Shown here: positions 1 to 11,467 of the stretch, in pieces
Numbering within the stretch: position 1 is the stretch's first letter
Layout of the letters: the number at the start of each line of letters is the position of its first letter
Translations under genes and position numbers: made by a program
NCBI GenBank assembly: GCA_011050675.1
Contig: DRFI01000020.1
Location: 434,001 to 498,000 of the forward strand
Direction of reading: 5' to 3'
Origin: Maribacter sp.
GTDB taxonomy: Bacteria > Bacteroidota > Bacteroidia > Flavobacteriales > Flavobacteriaceae
Length of the DNA: 64,000 bases
The notes under the pieces: generated by a model
What the model was told of the DNA's origin: nothing
Databases searched by the model: none
The model's input: only the letters and a program-made list of their open reading frames with translations

Positions 1-1392
1 ATTTGCATCAACTAAAGCTAAACCTGCCTGATTGGCTGTAGCTGCAATTATTTGATTAAAAGCTTCTGTAGCCGCAGCTATTTCTGCTTGCTCACTAGGA
101 ATTAAAACCCATTTATCCTCTAAAGGAAGCGAAATACCCTCTACTGAAAATTGACCTGCCAATGTTTGAGGCAATCCCGCTTCCATTAAAGCACCAACCG
201 ACTCTACATTTACCGTACCAATGATAGCTGAACTTGGCAATACAAATAAGTCATCTGCTGTTGCCTCTCTTGTTTGTCCGTAAGTATTACCTAATAACCC
301 TGCAACTAAAGGTGCTGTTTCAACAGGTAACCCAAAAGACTGCACAAAAGCTGGAAATGTTGGACTTGCAATTAACACGCCTGCAATTTGAGCAGAAAGA
401 TCAGTTAACGTTTCATCTCTTATAACCACTTCACTTGCCGCTGTTGTAGAAAATTCTATTGAACGTTCAGGTACACCTAAGAAAGCGTACACTTGATTCA
501 GTTGTCCAAAAATTCCATTTAAAGTTGCTATCTGTCCTCCAAAATCTGGATTGGTAGGATCCAAAGGATTATGAGGTACCGTTGTAAAATGAGGCACATC
601 AGTAACATTTGGAATATTGGCAACAACCCCTTGTGTCCCTCCTGCAGTTAAAGTAGCTATTAAAGCTCCATAACTTCCGTCAAAACCAACTCCTGGCGCT
701 CCTGAAACTGGTGTAATTGGATTTGTTCCATCACCTCCTGTAGTAGCATATCCCAATACATCATTATTACCTATCCATAAAGAGAAAAAGCTTGGTGCCT
801 GCGCTACTGCCATTTGTAATACACTAACGTCTGGAGTTGAACCAGTCATTCTAACAAAATAAGGATTTGCAAGGCCTAATTGTACATTGGCAATATTACC
901 ATAACCAGGTGCTAGTAAGTGAAAACTTTTAGCACCAGGAACACCTAAGTTATTAAAAGGACCTGTTGGATTATTTAGAGCTATATCTGTAGTGACCGTT
1001 ACATCTCCAATTAGAGATTCTAAAGAAACAGGACCAGCTCCACCAAATACCAATCTAGGACCCTGAATTCTAGTGCCAGCAAGAGCAAGACCACCAATAT
1101 TATCATTGGTTAATGGTTGTATAAAACTACCACCACCTGCAAGACTAAATTTTTGTGATAACAAATTTGGCATTGACAATGTTTGACTTGCTTGAAACAA
1201 GGCACCATCCGTAAAACCTGCCGTTAATGAATTTCCTAAAGAAACGTAATTAGAAAAATCTACCGAACCAGCATTTAACGCAGGAAGCTCTTCAGCTATT
1301 ACTTCTGGATCAAGATCAACATCCTCTGGGTCATTACAAGCTGTAAAAGCTAATAGACCTAAAGAAATATATAAATATTTTAAGTTTTTCAT
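1..1392 (-). CDS. SGNH/GDSL-type hydrolase lipoprotein (3' end cut by window edge)
   Basis: Read by hand from the ATG at 1392; 464 codons are open to the window edge, so the C-terminus is missing. The N-terminus is a lipoprotein signal (LLAFTAC, lipid-anchored Cys at about residue 19). Block I of the SGNH fold appears as YVSLGNSLTAGFTDG near residues 48-62, with a possible block II at VPGAKS and a block III-like GNND in SLWIGNNDVLG. These support a surface or periplasmic esterase/lipase-like hydrolase; the substrate is unknown. It starts 18 bases after the stop of the TonB receptor at 1411-4200, so the two are probably co-transcribed. The catalytic Asp/His block near the C-terminus lies outside the window, so activity cannot be judged. 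Confidence 0.85.
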   Translation of the reverse strand, partial: MKNLKYLYISLGLLAFTACNDPEDVDLDPEVIAEELPALNAGSVDFSNYVSLGNSLTAGFTDGALFQASQTLSMPNLLSQKFSLAGGGSFIQPLTNDNIGGLALAGTRIQGPRLVFGGAGPVSLESLIGDVTVTTDIALNNPTGPFNNLGVPGAKSFHLLAPGYGNIANVQLGLANPYFVRMTGSTPDVSVLQMAVAQAPSFFSLWIGNNDVLGYATTGGDGTNPITPVSGAPGVGFDGSYGALIATLTAGGTQGVVANIPNVTDVPHFTTVPHNPLDPTNPDFGGQIATLNGIFGQLNQVYAFLGVPERSIEFSTTAASEVVIRDETLTDLSAQIAGVLIASPTFPAFVQSFGLPVETAPLVAGLLGNTYGQTREATADDLFVLPSSAIIGTVNVESVGALMEAGLPQTLAGQFSVEGISLPLEDKWVLIPSEQAEIAAATEAFNQIIAATANQAGLALVDAN

Positions 1393-1410
1393 TTCAACTT
1401 TTGATTTTAA

Positions 1411-4200
1411 TTAGTTGTTAATTGTCCAAGATAAGTAGTACATAGAACCTATAAATCCAGTTCCGAATGCCGTGTAGTACTCTTTACCTGTAAGGTTAGT
1501 ACCACCCAATTTAAAAGTTGACTTAATACTTGGCACATCATAATTGATTTGCGCATCTACTACATGAAATTCCGGAATTACACCATTTCCAAAAGTAGCC
1601 TCCCAGTAATAATCATCACTGAATCTGTACGATACGTTAAATCCGAAATTTTCAAAAAGTTCTTTATTCCCGAAAGAAGCTTTGAATTTGTGTTCTGGAG
1701 TATTGAAATTCAACATGACATCTGGGTTTGCATCACGATCAAAATCCAATTTTGTAAAAGTATAACTACCACCTAAATCAAAATTACCCAATACCTTAAC
1801 ATCAAGACCAATAGAAGCTCCGTAAGAATTAACATTGGCATCAGTATTTGTGTATGTACTATATGCCTGGAAATCTCCATTCGCTATTGCCGCAACAGAA
1901 AGTCCGCCATCACCAACTTCTCCGTAGAATGGAGCAACAACCACCTCTTGGGAAATGAAGTCTTCATAACTGTTATAGTACGTACTAAAATCAATTACAA
2001 ACTTATCAATCTTACCTCTATACCCTATTTCAAAAGATGTTACTTTTTCTGGCTTAACTAAATCTGGATTAGCAACTTCAAGTACCGAAGGATCTCCTGT
2101 CTCACCCAATGCCGTGGCAGAAGCAGCAGAGTACGAGTTGCTATATGCCGCTGTACCAGTTTGAGTTACCGACGAAGGTTGACCTAACAACTGACCTGTA
2201 GCGCTTACATCAAAATCTCTTGAATATTGCTCCAAATTATCAGGTGCAGATCCTACTAGAATTGCTCTACCTGCATCCAAACCAATAAAAAGGTCTTGAG
2301 TAGTCGGGTTTCTAAATCCAGTTTGAGCAGATGCTCTTATATTATGATTTCTGTTCAATGTATAACCTGCAGATAATCTTGGAGAGTAAAAACCATCAAA
2401 AAATTCAGACTTATCATAACGAAGAGAACCTGTTAATTTTAAACTTTTATCTCCCGACATAGGTAATGTCTTTTGAACCTGCGAGTAGATTCCAAATTCG
2501 GAATAATCAATAGGACCGTCTTCCTCGGAATCCGTATAGATAGTACCTAAAGAATTTAAACTATATTCCCTAAAAGAACCACCAACCTGTATTTCTGCCC
2601 AATCAATCAAATGACTGAAGTTGTAGTTAGCATCAGCATGATAGTATTTAGATTGATCATAAAACTGTGACCCCACACTTAAGTCTGGGTCTTTAATAAC
2701 TTTATTAAATACAGCTTCGAATTCTGGCGTACCTGGCAACAATCTGCCTGACTCCGCTTGTGCTCTCGCAGCAGCATGCGCCTGCTGGTCGTTAGCACCT
2801 CCTAAAGTAGCTTGAACATAAGCTCCAGTATACTCACCAAACCAAGTATTGTCATCTTTCCAGCTTCTATTAATGTTGATACCTGTAAATACCATATCAT
2901 AAGAATCGCCAGCTTTATCACCAACAACATAACCTCTTACAAAAAAGTTATCATTTTTAATTTCCAATTTGTGTTGTTCTTGAAAAAATCCAGCAATATT
3001 GTACCTATTAGTACCTTGATAAATTGTGTTACCTGTACCTACTTTACCAACATAAGAAATCTCCAAGCTATTGTCTTCAATTGGTCTATAATACAAGCCC
3101 CAATCTGCTTTTATACTTTCTGCATTATAATTCGTTAAATCACTTTCATTATACCCAGTTCTACTAACAATTTCAGAAGGTACCAAAGCATTTGCACCAG
3201 AAGGCAAAATACCTAAACCTTCTAATGTAAGAGCTACCTCCTTAATATTAGTAGACACCTCATCACCATAAACATTGATCCCATCATAGTTCAAGTTATC
3301 TCTTGTGCCTCCAAGTGTATTTCTATCATCCGTATTATTTGCGGCCCAATCAGTCCCTTTTAAGTAACCGAAATTAACTTTTGCAGCAAATTTATCACTG
3401 AATTTATGTGCCGCTCTAATTCCAAAATCGGTATATGAATTATCACCAGAAGCTTTTTGAGAAGTTATTCCTTGCTTAATTGAAACACTTATACCCTCAT
3501 AATCGAAAGGACTTTTACTACGCATGAACAAAATACCGTTAAAAGCATTTGCCCCATAAAGTGCAGATGATGCGCCAGGTAAAAGTTCAACACTTAGTAC
3601 ATCTGGCTCAACTAAACCTACCAAATTACCAATAGGAAAGTTTAATGCAGGTGTTGAGTTATCCATACCATCTACAAGTTGCATAAAACGTGTATTGGCA
3701 AAAGATGCGAAACCTCTAGTATTAATCGATTTAAATGTTAAACTGTTCGTATTTACATCTACCCCTTTTAAATTTTCAAGACTGCCATAAAAATCAGCAG
3801 CTGTGCTGTTCTTTATTTCTGAAACACCAATTCTCTCCACTGTAACTGGAGATTCAAAAATTCTCTCTGGCGTTCTTGAAGCAGATATTACAACCTCGTC
3901 CAAAAACGTTTGAGATTCATTTAAGGTTATTGTAATAGTTTGACTTGCACTAGTAATATTTTCTGTTGTATTAGTATAACCTATGCTTGACACCTCTATT
4001 TTAAATGGCGGCACCTCGGATGTAGCCAAATTAAAATTCCCATCGAAATCCGTCACTGTTCCAATGGTCTTGCCGACAATAACAATATTGGCCCCGGGAA
4101 TAGGCTCGTTATTTTGGTCAACAACATTACCATTGATATTGGTCTGGGAATACCCGAATGTACCAATAATCATCAATGCTAAAAGTAGTATTGTTCTCAT
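1411..4200 (-). CDS. TonB-dependent outer-membrane receptor with carboxypeptidase-regulatory-like domain
   Basis: 929 residues. A signal peptide (LLLALMIIGTFGYSQ) is followed by a CarboxypepD_reg-like beta-sandwich (NGNVVDQNNEPIPGANI onward, about residues 21-105), a plug domain (about 110-240, with MQLVDGMDN and LLPGASSALYGANAFNG) and a C-terminal 22-strand barrel ending in an aromatic strand. This class imports substrates across the outer membrane using TonB energy. No SusD follows; the partner is the GDSL lipoprotein 18 bases downstream, so a lipid- or ester-related substrate is possible but unproven. It differs from SusC in lacking the long SusC-type sequence and the SusD neighbour. The ATG at 4200 gives a good signal peptide. 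Confidence 0.9.
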   Translation of the reverse strand: MRTILLLALMIIGTFGYSQTNINGNVVDQNNEPIPGANIVIVGKTIGTVTDFDGNFNLATSEVPPFKIEVSSIGYTNTTENITSASQTITITLNESQTFLDEVVISASRTPERIFESPVTVERIGVSEIKNSTAADFYGSLENLKGVDVNTNSLTFKSINTRGFASFANTRFMQLVDGMDNSTPALNFPIGNLVGLVEPDVLSVELLPGASSALYGANAFNGILFMRSKSPFDYEGISVSIKQGITSQKASGDNSYTDFGIRAAHKFSDKFAAKVNFGYLKGTDWAANNTDDRNTLGGTRDNLNYDGINVYGDEVSTNIKEVALTLEGLGILPSGANALVPSEIVSRTGYNESDLTNYNAESIKADWGLYYRPIEDNSLEISYVGKVGTGNTIYQGTNRYNIAGFFQEQHKLEIKNDNFFVRGYVVGDKAGDSYDMVFTGININRSWKDDNTWFGEYTGAYVQATLGGANDQQAHAAARAQAESGRLLPGTPEFEAVFNKVIKDPDLSVGSQFYDQSKYYHADANYNFSHLIDWAEIQVGGSFREYSLNSLGTIYTDSEEDGPIDYSEFGIYSQVQKTLPMSGDKSLKLTGSLRYDKSEFFDGFYSPRLSAGYTLNRNHNIRASAQTGFRNPTTQDLFIGLDAGRAILVGSAPDNLEQYSRDFDVSATGQLLGQPSSVTQTGTAAYSNSYSAASATALGETGDPSVLEVANPDLVKPEKVTSFEIGYRGKIDKFVIDFSTYYNSYEDFISQEVVVAPFYGEVGDGGLSVAAIANGDFQAYSTYTNTDANVNSYGASIGLDVKVLGNFDLGGSYTFTKLDFDRDANPDVMLNFNTPEHKFKASFGNKELFENFGFNVSYRFSDDYYWEATFGNGVIPEFHVVDAQINYDVPSIKSTFKLGGTNLTGKEYYTAFGTGFIGSMYYLSWTINN

Positions 4201-4383
4201 TCTTAATTAAAGTTTAAAATTAGTTGTGGGTTAAGATACAGAATATTTTAAACGAAGTATAGGAATTTGAAAAAAATTATGCATGCATAGTAAAATTTCC
4301 ATAATTAACTACAGTCATTTCTAAGATATATGCAATTAACTTTATTATAACAGTCTCAAAATTATTTCTATAAGTGATTTGTA

Positions 4384-4422
4384 AACACAAAAAAAAGGAC
4401 CTGAAATGAATCAAGCCCTTTT
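4384..4422 (-). terminator. Rho-independent terminator after glmS
   Basis: On the minus strand a 12-bp stem (AAAAGGGCTTGA paired with TTCAGGTCCTTTT, including G-T pairs) closes a short loop and is followed by a run of T. It lies 22 bases past the glmS stop codon. Confidence 0.8.
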
Positions 4423-4444
4423 AAAGTGTTTTTAAAATTTTAAT

Positions 4445-6289
4445 TTATTCTACCGTAACCGATTTAGCAAGGTTTCTAGGTTGATCTACATTACAGCCTC
4501 TCATTACCGCAATATGATAAGACAGTAACTGTAAGGGAATAGTAGTTAATAACGGCGTTAAGCTTTCTAAAGTTTCAGGAACCTCAATTACATGATCAGC
4601 CAAATCTCTAACCTGCTCGTCACCTTCCGTAACTATAGCTATTATTTTACCTTTCCTAGATTTTATTTCTTGGATATTACTTACCACTTTCTCATAATGC
4701 CCTTTTTTAGTTGCTATTACAAAAACTGGCATATGCTCATCAATTAATGCTATCGGACCGTGTTTCATTTCTGCAGCAGGATACCCTTCTGCATGAATGT
4801 AACTAATCTCTTTTAATTTAAGAGCTCCTTCTAATGCTACAGGAAAATTGTAACCCCTACCTAAATAAAGACAATTTGTTGAATCCTTATATACGTCTGC
4901 AATTATTTCAATAAGTGCATTTGACTGTAAAGACTTTTCAACCTTACTTGGTATAGTTTCCAATTCAGTTAAATATTCATGATATCTTGACTCAGAGAAA
5001 ACTCCTTTAGCTTTTGCTAATTTTAATGCAATAAGTGTAAGAACTGTAATTTGTGTAGTAAACGCTTTTGTAGAAGCCACACCAATTTCAGGACCTGCAT
5101 GTGTATATGCACCTGCATCAGTTTCTCTAGCAATAGAAGATCCAACAACGTTACAAACACCAAACACAAAAGCACCTTTTTCTTTTGCTAATTTTATAGC
5201 TGCCAAAGTATCTGCTGTTTCACCAGATTGCGAAATTGCAATTAAAACATCTTTATCTGTTATTACTGGGTTTCTATATCTAAATTCAGAGGCATATTCA
5301 ACCTCTACAGGAATTCTTGCCAAATCTTCAAATATATACTCAGCTACTAAACCAGCATGCCATGAAGTACCGCATGCTACAATAATAATTCTATTAGCGT
5401 TTAAGAATTTTTCCATATTAAGGTCAATTCCCGCCATTCTAATTAAACCTTGATCAGCCAACAAACGACCTCTGTAAGTATCTTTGATTGCTCTAGGTTG
5501 CTCATAAATCTCTTTCAACATAAAGTGATCATAACCACCTTTCTCGATTTCTTCTAGATTCATCTGAAGCTCTAAAATATTAGGATACGCCACTGAGTCA
5601 TCCTTAATTTTTCTAAGCTTAATTTCTTTCCCTAATCTTATAATAGCCATCTCCTCATCTTCAAGATAAACAGCATTATTAGTAAATTCGATAAAAGGAG
5701 ATGCATCTGAAGCGATAAAAAATTCTCCTTCACCTATACCGATAGCCAAAGGACTACCTAATTTAGCAACGACAATTTCATCTGGTTTTTTCTGATCAAA
5801 GACTGCAATAGCATATGCACCTACCACTTGATTAAGCGCTATCTGAACAGCTTTTCCTAATTTAACATCTTCAGTTTTTTGAACCTCTTCAATCAGATTA
5901 ATTAATACTTCAGTATCTGTGTCCGATTGAAATGTATAACCACGCTTTGTTAACTCTTGCTTAATGGATTCATAATTTTCTATAATTCCGTTATGTATAA
6001 TTACTAGATCACCTGAATTAGAGTAATGAGGATGAGAGTTTACATCATTCGGAACACCGTGGGTAGCCCAACGTGTATGACCAATACCTATACTCCCTTT
6101 TTGAGAAATAATTTTAGCTTTATTCTTTAAGTCTTCAACTTTACCTTTTGTCTTTGCAAGATTTATTTGATTACCATCATATAGTGCAATACCTGCACTA
6201 TCATATCCTCGATATTCTAATCTCTGAAGTCCTTTTATTACAATAGGAAAAGCATCCCTATATCCTATGTAACCTACAATTCCGCACAT
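4445..6289 (-). CDS. glmS: Glutamine--fructose-6-phosphate aminotransferase (isomerizing)
   Basis: 614 residues, the usual GlmS length. It makes glucosamine-6-phosphate from fructose-6-phosphate and glutamine, the first step to UDP-GlcNAc for peptidoglycan and LPS, in the cytosol. The protein starts MCGIVGYIG, so Cys2 is the N-terminal nucleophile of the class II glutaminase domain (about 1-220, with the GHTRWATHG motif). Two SIS sugar-isomerase domains follow (about 290-420 and 460-600; SQSGETADTLAA is the sugar-phosphate site), ending in the family-typical NLAKSVTVE. It is followed by a strong terminator and has about 150 bases of non-coding sequence upstream. I see no glmS ribozyme, which would be unexpected in this phylum. 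Confidence 0.98.
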   Translation of the reverse strand: MCGIVGYIGYRDAFPIVIKGLQRLEYRGYDSAGIALYDGNQINLAKTKGKVEDLKNKAKIISQKGSIGIGHTRWATHGVPNDVNSHPHYSNSGDLVIIHNGIIENYESIKQELTKRGYTFQSDTDTEVLINLIEEVQKTEDVKLGKAVQIALNQVVGAYAIAVFDQKKPDEIVVAKLGSPLAIGIGEGEFFIASDASPFIEFTNNAVYLEDEEMAIIRLGKEIKLRKIKDDSVAYPNILELQMNLEEIEKGGYDHFMLKEIYEQPRAIKDTYRGRLLADQGLIRMAGIDLNMEKFLNANRIIIVACGTSWHAGLVAEYIFEDLARIPVEVEYASEFRYRNPVITDKDVLIAISQSGETADTLAAIKLAKEKGAFVFGVCNVVGSSIARETDAGAYTHAGPEIGVASTKAFTTQITVLTLIALKLAKAKGVFSESRYHEYLTELETIPSKVEKSLQSNALIEIIADVYKDSTNCLYLGRGYNFPVALEGALKLKEISYIHAEGYPAAEMKHGPIALIDEHMPVFVIATKKGHYEKVVSNIQEIKSRKGKIIAIVTEGDEQVRDLADHVIEVPETLESLTPLLTTIPLQLLSYHIAVMRGCNVDQPRNLAKSVTVE

Positions 6290-6442
6290 AATACTATTTG
6301 TTTGAAAATTTTATTAAAATCTAATCGCATGTTAGATATACGAACATGACCAAAATTTAGACTATTTAGGTTATACAACGTTAATATCTTGTCGTTGGTA
6401 TGTCAACAATGAATTAATTGGTTAAGAATAACTAAGGAAAAG

Positions 6443-8353
<1,911 letters not shown>

Positions 8354-8355
8354 GA

Positions 8356-9165
8356 TTATTTTAAAACTTCGGTGTTATAAAAATTAGCATAAGCCTCTTC
8401 AAACTCTTGAACGGGGACATATGGCAACACTGGTTTTTCTTGGTTGGATATATGGTTTTCTAATTCCTCAGGAATATCTTCCGAAGCTAAAATAATAGCA
8501 TCAGAATAATCAACAGCAACCTTTAACAAATTATTATAAGTAGGCTCTGCTAATGATGTAATTGCTTCTTCTGGAATACCATCAAAGGCAATCCTTTTGA
8601 CCATATCTTTATCTAAAGCACCTTCAAAAGTTTTACCATAAACAGACAATACTATTTTACTTTCGGCAAAAAGTGGTTCATCTGCATAGTATTTCTTAAG
8701 ATATAATGGTAATAAACTTGCCATCCATCCGTGAACATGGATAATATCTGGTGACCAGTTTAATTTTTTAACTGTTTCCATAACACCTTTGGCAAAGAAA
8801 ATTGCACGTTGGTCGTTATCAGGAAAAAGAGCTCCTTGCTTGTCAGTAAAAGTAGCTTTACGCTTAAAGTACTCTTCGTTATCTATAAAGTAAACTTGTA
8901 TTCTTTCTTTTGGAATAGACGCCACCTTAATGATTAATGGCATATCCATATCATTAATGACTAAATTCATTCCAGAAAGTCTAATTACTTCGTGTAATTG
9001 ATGCCTTCTCTCGTTGATGTTCCCATATCTTGGCATGAAAATCCTAATTTGACCACCATTGCTGTTGACCATTCTAGGTGCTTCATAAGACATTAGGGAA
9101 ACTTCGTTTTCGGGTAAGTAAGGAACTAATTCAGAAGATACAAATAATATCTTTTTTCCATTCAT
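8356..9165 (-). CDS. Short glycogen/starch synthase-like protein (GT5 N-terminal domain only)
   Basis: 269 residues, against roughly 480 for GlgA. It resembles the N-terminal Rossmann domain of GT5 glycogen synthases: KKILFVSSELVPY at the start, FMPRYGNINERRHQLHEV, and DIIHVHGWMASLLPLYLKKYY as in GlgA. The ADP-glucose-binding KxGGLxDV loop is replaced by NEVSLMSYEAPRMV, and the C-terminal GT-B domain with the nucleotide-sugar site is absent. It is usually annotated as glycogen synthase, but catalysis looks unlikely. The divergent neighbour is panC and the downstream genes are DUF4270 and glmS. It may be a binding or regulatory relic of the GT5 fold; this is inference. Confidence 0.85.
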   Translation of the reverse strand: MNGKKILFVSSELVPYLPENEVSLMSYEAPRMVNSNGGQIRIFMPRYGNINERRHQLHEVIRLSGMNLVINDMDMPLIIKVASIPKERIQVYFIDNEEYFKRKATFTDKQGALFPDNDQRAIFFAKGVMETVKKLNWSPDIIHVHGWMASLLPLYLKKYYADEPLFAESKIVLSVYGKTFEGALDKDMVKRIAFDGIPEEAITSLAEPTYNNLLKVAVDYSDAIILASEDIPEELENHISNQEKPVLPYVPVQEFEEAYANFYNTEVLK

Positions 9166-9201
9166 AAAGGTTATATTTTATTTTTCACTGGAACGTAAGT
9201 G

Positions 9202-9209
9202 CAAAATTA
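9202..9209 (-). promoter_or_regulatory. Candidate Bacteroidota -7 box for the GT5-like/DUF4270 genes
   Basis: The minus strand reads TAATTTTG, matching TAnnTTTG, 37 bases upstream of the ATG. No good -33 TTTG is seen at 19-21 bases, so it is weak. Confidence 0.35.
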
Positions 9210-9240
9210 CAAAAAATATAGAGATTAGCAGTAATTATAG

Positions 9241-9248
9241 TAAGTTTG
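9241..9248 (+). promoter_or_regulatory. Candidate Bacteroidota -7 box for panC
   Basis: TAAGTTTG matches TAnnTTTG and ends 7 bases before the first panC ATG (9256). If real, transcription starts at or next to that ATG, which would favour the internal ATG at 9268 or a leaderless transcript. There is no -33 match. Confidence 0.35.
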
Positions 9249-9255
9249 CTCGCTA

Positions 9256-10113
9256 ATGCACTTTTCAATGCTGGTAAAAGAGACCAAGAACAAGCTTACA
9301 GAAGAACTAAACAAATTAGACAACAACCTAAGTCTAGGCCTTGTTCCCACTATGGGAGCACTTCATAAAGGCCACGCTTCTTTAATACAGAAAGCAGTTA
9401 ATGAAAACGATAAAGTAGTCGTCAGTATTTTTGTAAATCCAACACAATTTAATAACAAGGAAGATTTAGACAAATATCCTAAAACATTAGAATCTGATAT
9501 AAAATTGATTTCCTCGATTTCAAAAGATATCGTCGTTTTTACACCTGCAGTTTCTGAAATATATACCGATTCAGTCGTTCCTAAAATATATAACTTTGAA
9601 GGGCTTGACAAGGTAATGGAAGGTGAATTTAGAGATGACCATTTTAATGGCGTAGGCACAATAGTTGAAGAACTCTTTACTATTATAAAACCTACAAAGG
9701 CTTATTTTGGGGAAAAAGATTTTCAGCAATTACGCATTATTCAGAAGCTTACGGAAATACAGCACATCCCAGTAGAAATAATTGGGTGTGAAATTATCAG
9801 AGAAAATCACGGCTTGGCAATGAGCTCACGAAATGAAAGGTTAAGTAAAAAAATACGACAAAAAGCTGCATTCATTTATAAAACGTTGCAAACCGCCAAA
9901 AATAAATTTGGCATAGAAAATGCACTAAGCGTTAAAGATTGGGTTATAAATGAATTTCAAAAAACCGATGAATTTCAATTAGAGTATTTTGATATCACCG
10001 ATGTTGAAACACTGACCCCAATCAACAATAAAATTAATAATGTAAAATACAGGGCGTTTATTGCCGTTTACGTAGAAGACGTAAGGCTAATTGATAATAT
10101 AGCCCTAAATTAG
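9256..10113 (+). CDS. panC: Pantothenate synthetase (pantoate--beta-alanine ligase)
   Basis: 285 residues. It joins pantoate and beta-alanine with ATP to give pantothenate for CoA synthesis. Class I nucleotidyl-transferase motifs are intact: PTMGALHKGHASL (HIGH-like), FVNPTQFNNKEDLDKYP, EGEFRDDHFNGVGTIV (pantoate site), GEKDFQQLRII and MSSRNERLS (KMSKS-like). The start is ambiguous: MHFSMLVKETKNKL from 9256, or MLVKETKNKL from 9268, which would sit better behind the possible promoter at 9241. panD, which makes its beta-alanine substrate, follows after 9 bases, so the pair forms a pantothenate operon. Confidence 0.97.
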   Translation: MHFSMLVKETKNKLTEELNKLDNNLSLGLVPTMGALHKGHASLIQKAVNENDKVVVSIFVNPTQFNNKEDLDKYPKTLESDIKLISSISKDIVVFTPAVSEIYTDSVVPKIYNFEGLDKVMEGEFRDDHFNGVGTIVEELFTIIKPTKAYFGEKDFQQLRIIQKLTEIQHIPVEIIGCEIIRENHGLAMSSRNERLSKKIRQKAAFIYKTLQTAKNKFGIENALSVKDWVINEFQKTDEFQLEYFDITDVETLTPINNKINNVKYRAFIAVYVEDVRLIDNIALN

Positions 10114-10122
10114 AATTTAGAT

Positions 10123-10473
10123 ATGCAAATAGAAGTAGTTAAATCAAAAATACATCGTGTAAAAGTTACCGGTGCCGATCTTAATTATGTTGGCAGCATT
10201 ACAATTGATGAAGATTTAATGGATGCCGCAAATTTTATTCGTGGCGAAAAAGTTCAGATTGTGAATAACAACAATGGCGAACGTTTAGAGACTTATATTA
10301 TACCTGGTCCAAGAAAAAGTGGGGAAATCACCTTAAATGGTGCTGCCGCAAGAAAGGTGTCAGTTGGTGATATTCTTATTTTAATTTCTTATACTTGGAT
10401 GGATATTGAAGATGCGAAAAAATTCAATCCATCTTTAGTTTTTCCTAACGAAACAAATAATCTTTTAACCTAA
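10123..10473 (+). CDS. panD: Aspartate 1-decarboxylase
   Basis: 116 residues, normal for PanD. This pyruvoyl enzyme decarboxylates aspartate to beta-alanine, the PanC co-substrate. The self-cleavage site Gly24-Ser25 is present (NYVGSIT), along with Lys9, His11, Tyr22, Arg54, Thr57 and Tyr58 at the expected positions and the [11 protein letters not shown] motif near 73-83. It lies 9 bases after panC and 2 bases before the next gene, so the three are probably one transcript. It shows the usual E. coli-type sequence with no sign of needing a different maturation factor, although no panM-like gene is in view. Confidence 0.98.
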   Translation: MQIEVVKSKIHRVKVTGADLNYVGSITIDEDLMDAANFIRGEKVQIVNNNNGERLETYIIPGPRKSGEITLNGAAARKVSVGDILILISYTWMDIEDAKKFNPSLVFPNETNNLLT

Positions 10474-10475
10474 AG

Positions 10476-11441
10476 TTGAAGAATTCGGTAAAAAAAAATC
10501 TTAAGATCATACTCCCAATTGCATTGGGAGTTTTTTTAGTTTGGTACTCTTACAACTCAACAACCCCAGAGAATAGAAAAGAAATAATCTTCTACATAAA
10601 AGAAGCAAATCCGTTTTATGTATTCCTTTCTGTTTTACTTGGTATTCTAGGGCATATCTCCAGAGCAATTCGATGGAATTATCTTTTAGAACCTCTTGGA
10701 TATAAACCTAAACTAATTAACAATATTCTAATTATATTAACTTCTTATTTTGCCAACCTAGGCATTCCTAGAACGGGTGAGATTCTAAGGGCAACAGCCC
10801 TAACTACATACGAAAATGTTCCTTTTGAAAAAGGCTTTGGAACAATTGTAACCGAAAGGGTTATAGATGTAATTATGCTACTCTTAGTGGTTACAATTGC
10901 ATTTCTGCTTCAGACAGATATAATTATGGGTATCCTTCAAGCACGAGGGTTTAATATAACGGCGCTTATTTTACTTGCTGTTTTTGGTATTGTTTTATTC
11001 TTTTTGTTCGTTTTTATCATAAAAAAATCAAAGAGTGTATTTGCCATAAAAATAAAAAGCTTTGTAAAAGGGTTGCTTGACGGAGTTTTTAGCATTTTTA
11101 AAATGAAAAACAAATGGCTATTTATAATTCATACTTTTTTCATTTGGGGATGCTATATTGGTATGCTTTGGATTATTAAATTCACTGTGCCTGAAACTAT
11201 CCCTCTTTCCCTTAGCCAACTCTTGGTTGCCTTTGTGGCGGGGGCTTTCGCTATGGCAACTACTAATGGTGGTATTGGACTTTATCCTATTGCAGTAAGC
11301 AGCGCTTTAGCTATTTTTGGAATCAGCGCAGTATCAGGTGATGCCTTCGGATGGATAATTTGGATTGCACAGACTTTGATGATAGTCGTTTTTGGTGCAA
11401 TATCTTTTCTTTTATTACCGTTATTGAACAGAAGTAAATAG
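10476..11441 (+). CDS. Lysylphosphatidylglycerol synthase TM-region/flippase-like (UPF0104) membrane protein
   Basis: 321 residues with about eight hydrophobic segments, starting with IILPIALGVFLVWYSY. Family landmarks include GHISRAIRWNYLLEPLGY, FANLGIPRTGEILRATAL and the later TNGGIGLYPIAVS loop, as in the membrane half of MprF and related flippase-like proteins. There is no cytosolic aminoacyl-transferase domain, so it probably moves or handles lipids in the inner membrane; the substrate is unknown. The start is a TTG two bases after the panD stop. No in-frame ATG lies near it and the TTG gives the family-like N-terminus (KKNLKIILP), so tight coupling to panD translation is likely. Confidence 0.88.
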   Translation: MKNSVKKNLKIILPIALGVFLVWYSYNSTTPENRKEIIFYIKEANPFYVFLSVLLGILGHISRAIRWNYLLEPLGYKPKLINNILIILTSYFANLGIPRTGEILRATALTTYENVPFEKGFGTIVTERVIDVIMLLLVVTIAFLLQTDIIMGILQARGFNITALILLAVFGIVLFFLFVFIIKKSKSVFAIKIKSFVKGLLDGVFSIFKMKNKWLFIIHTFFIWGCYIGMLWIIKFTVPETIPLSLSQLLVAFVAGAFAMATTNGGIGLYPIAVSSALAIFGISAVSGDAFGWIIWIAQTLMIVVFGAISFLLLPLLNRSK

Positions 11442-11467
11442 TATTTTACAACTAACAATTACCACCT

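Noticed and set aside
4231..4239. TTAAGATAC near the first TonB receptor, matching a half-site of the palindrome at 32.6 kb
   Set aside because: A 9-base AT-rich match is expected by chance about once or twice in both strands of this window, so a shared regulator cannot be claimed.
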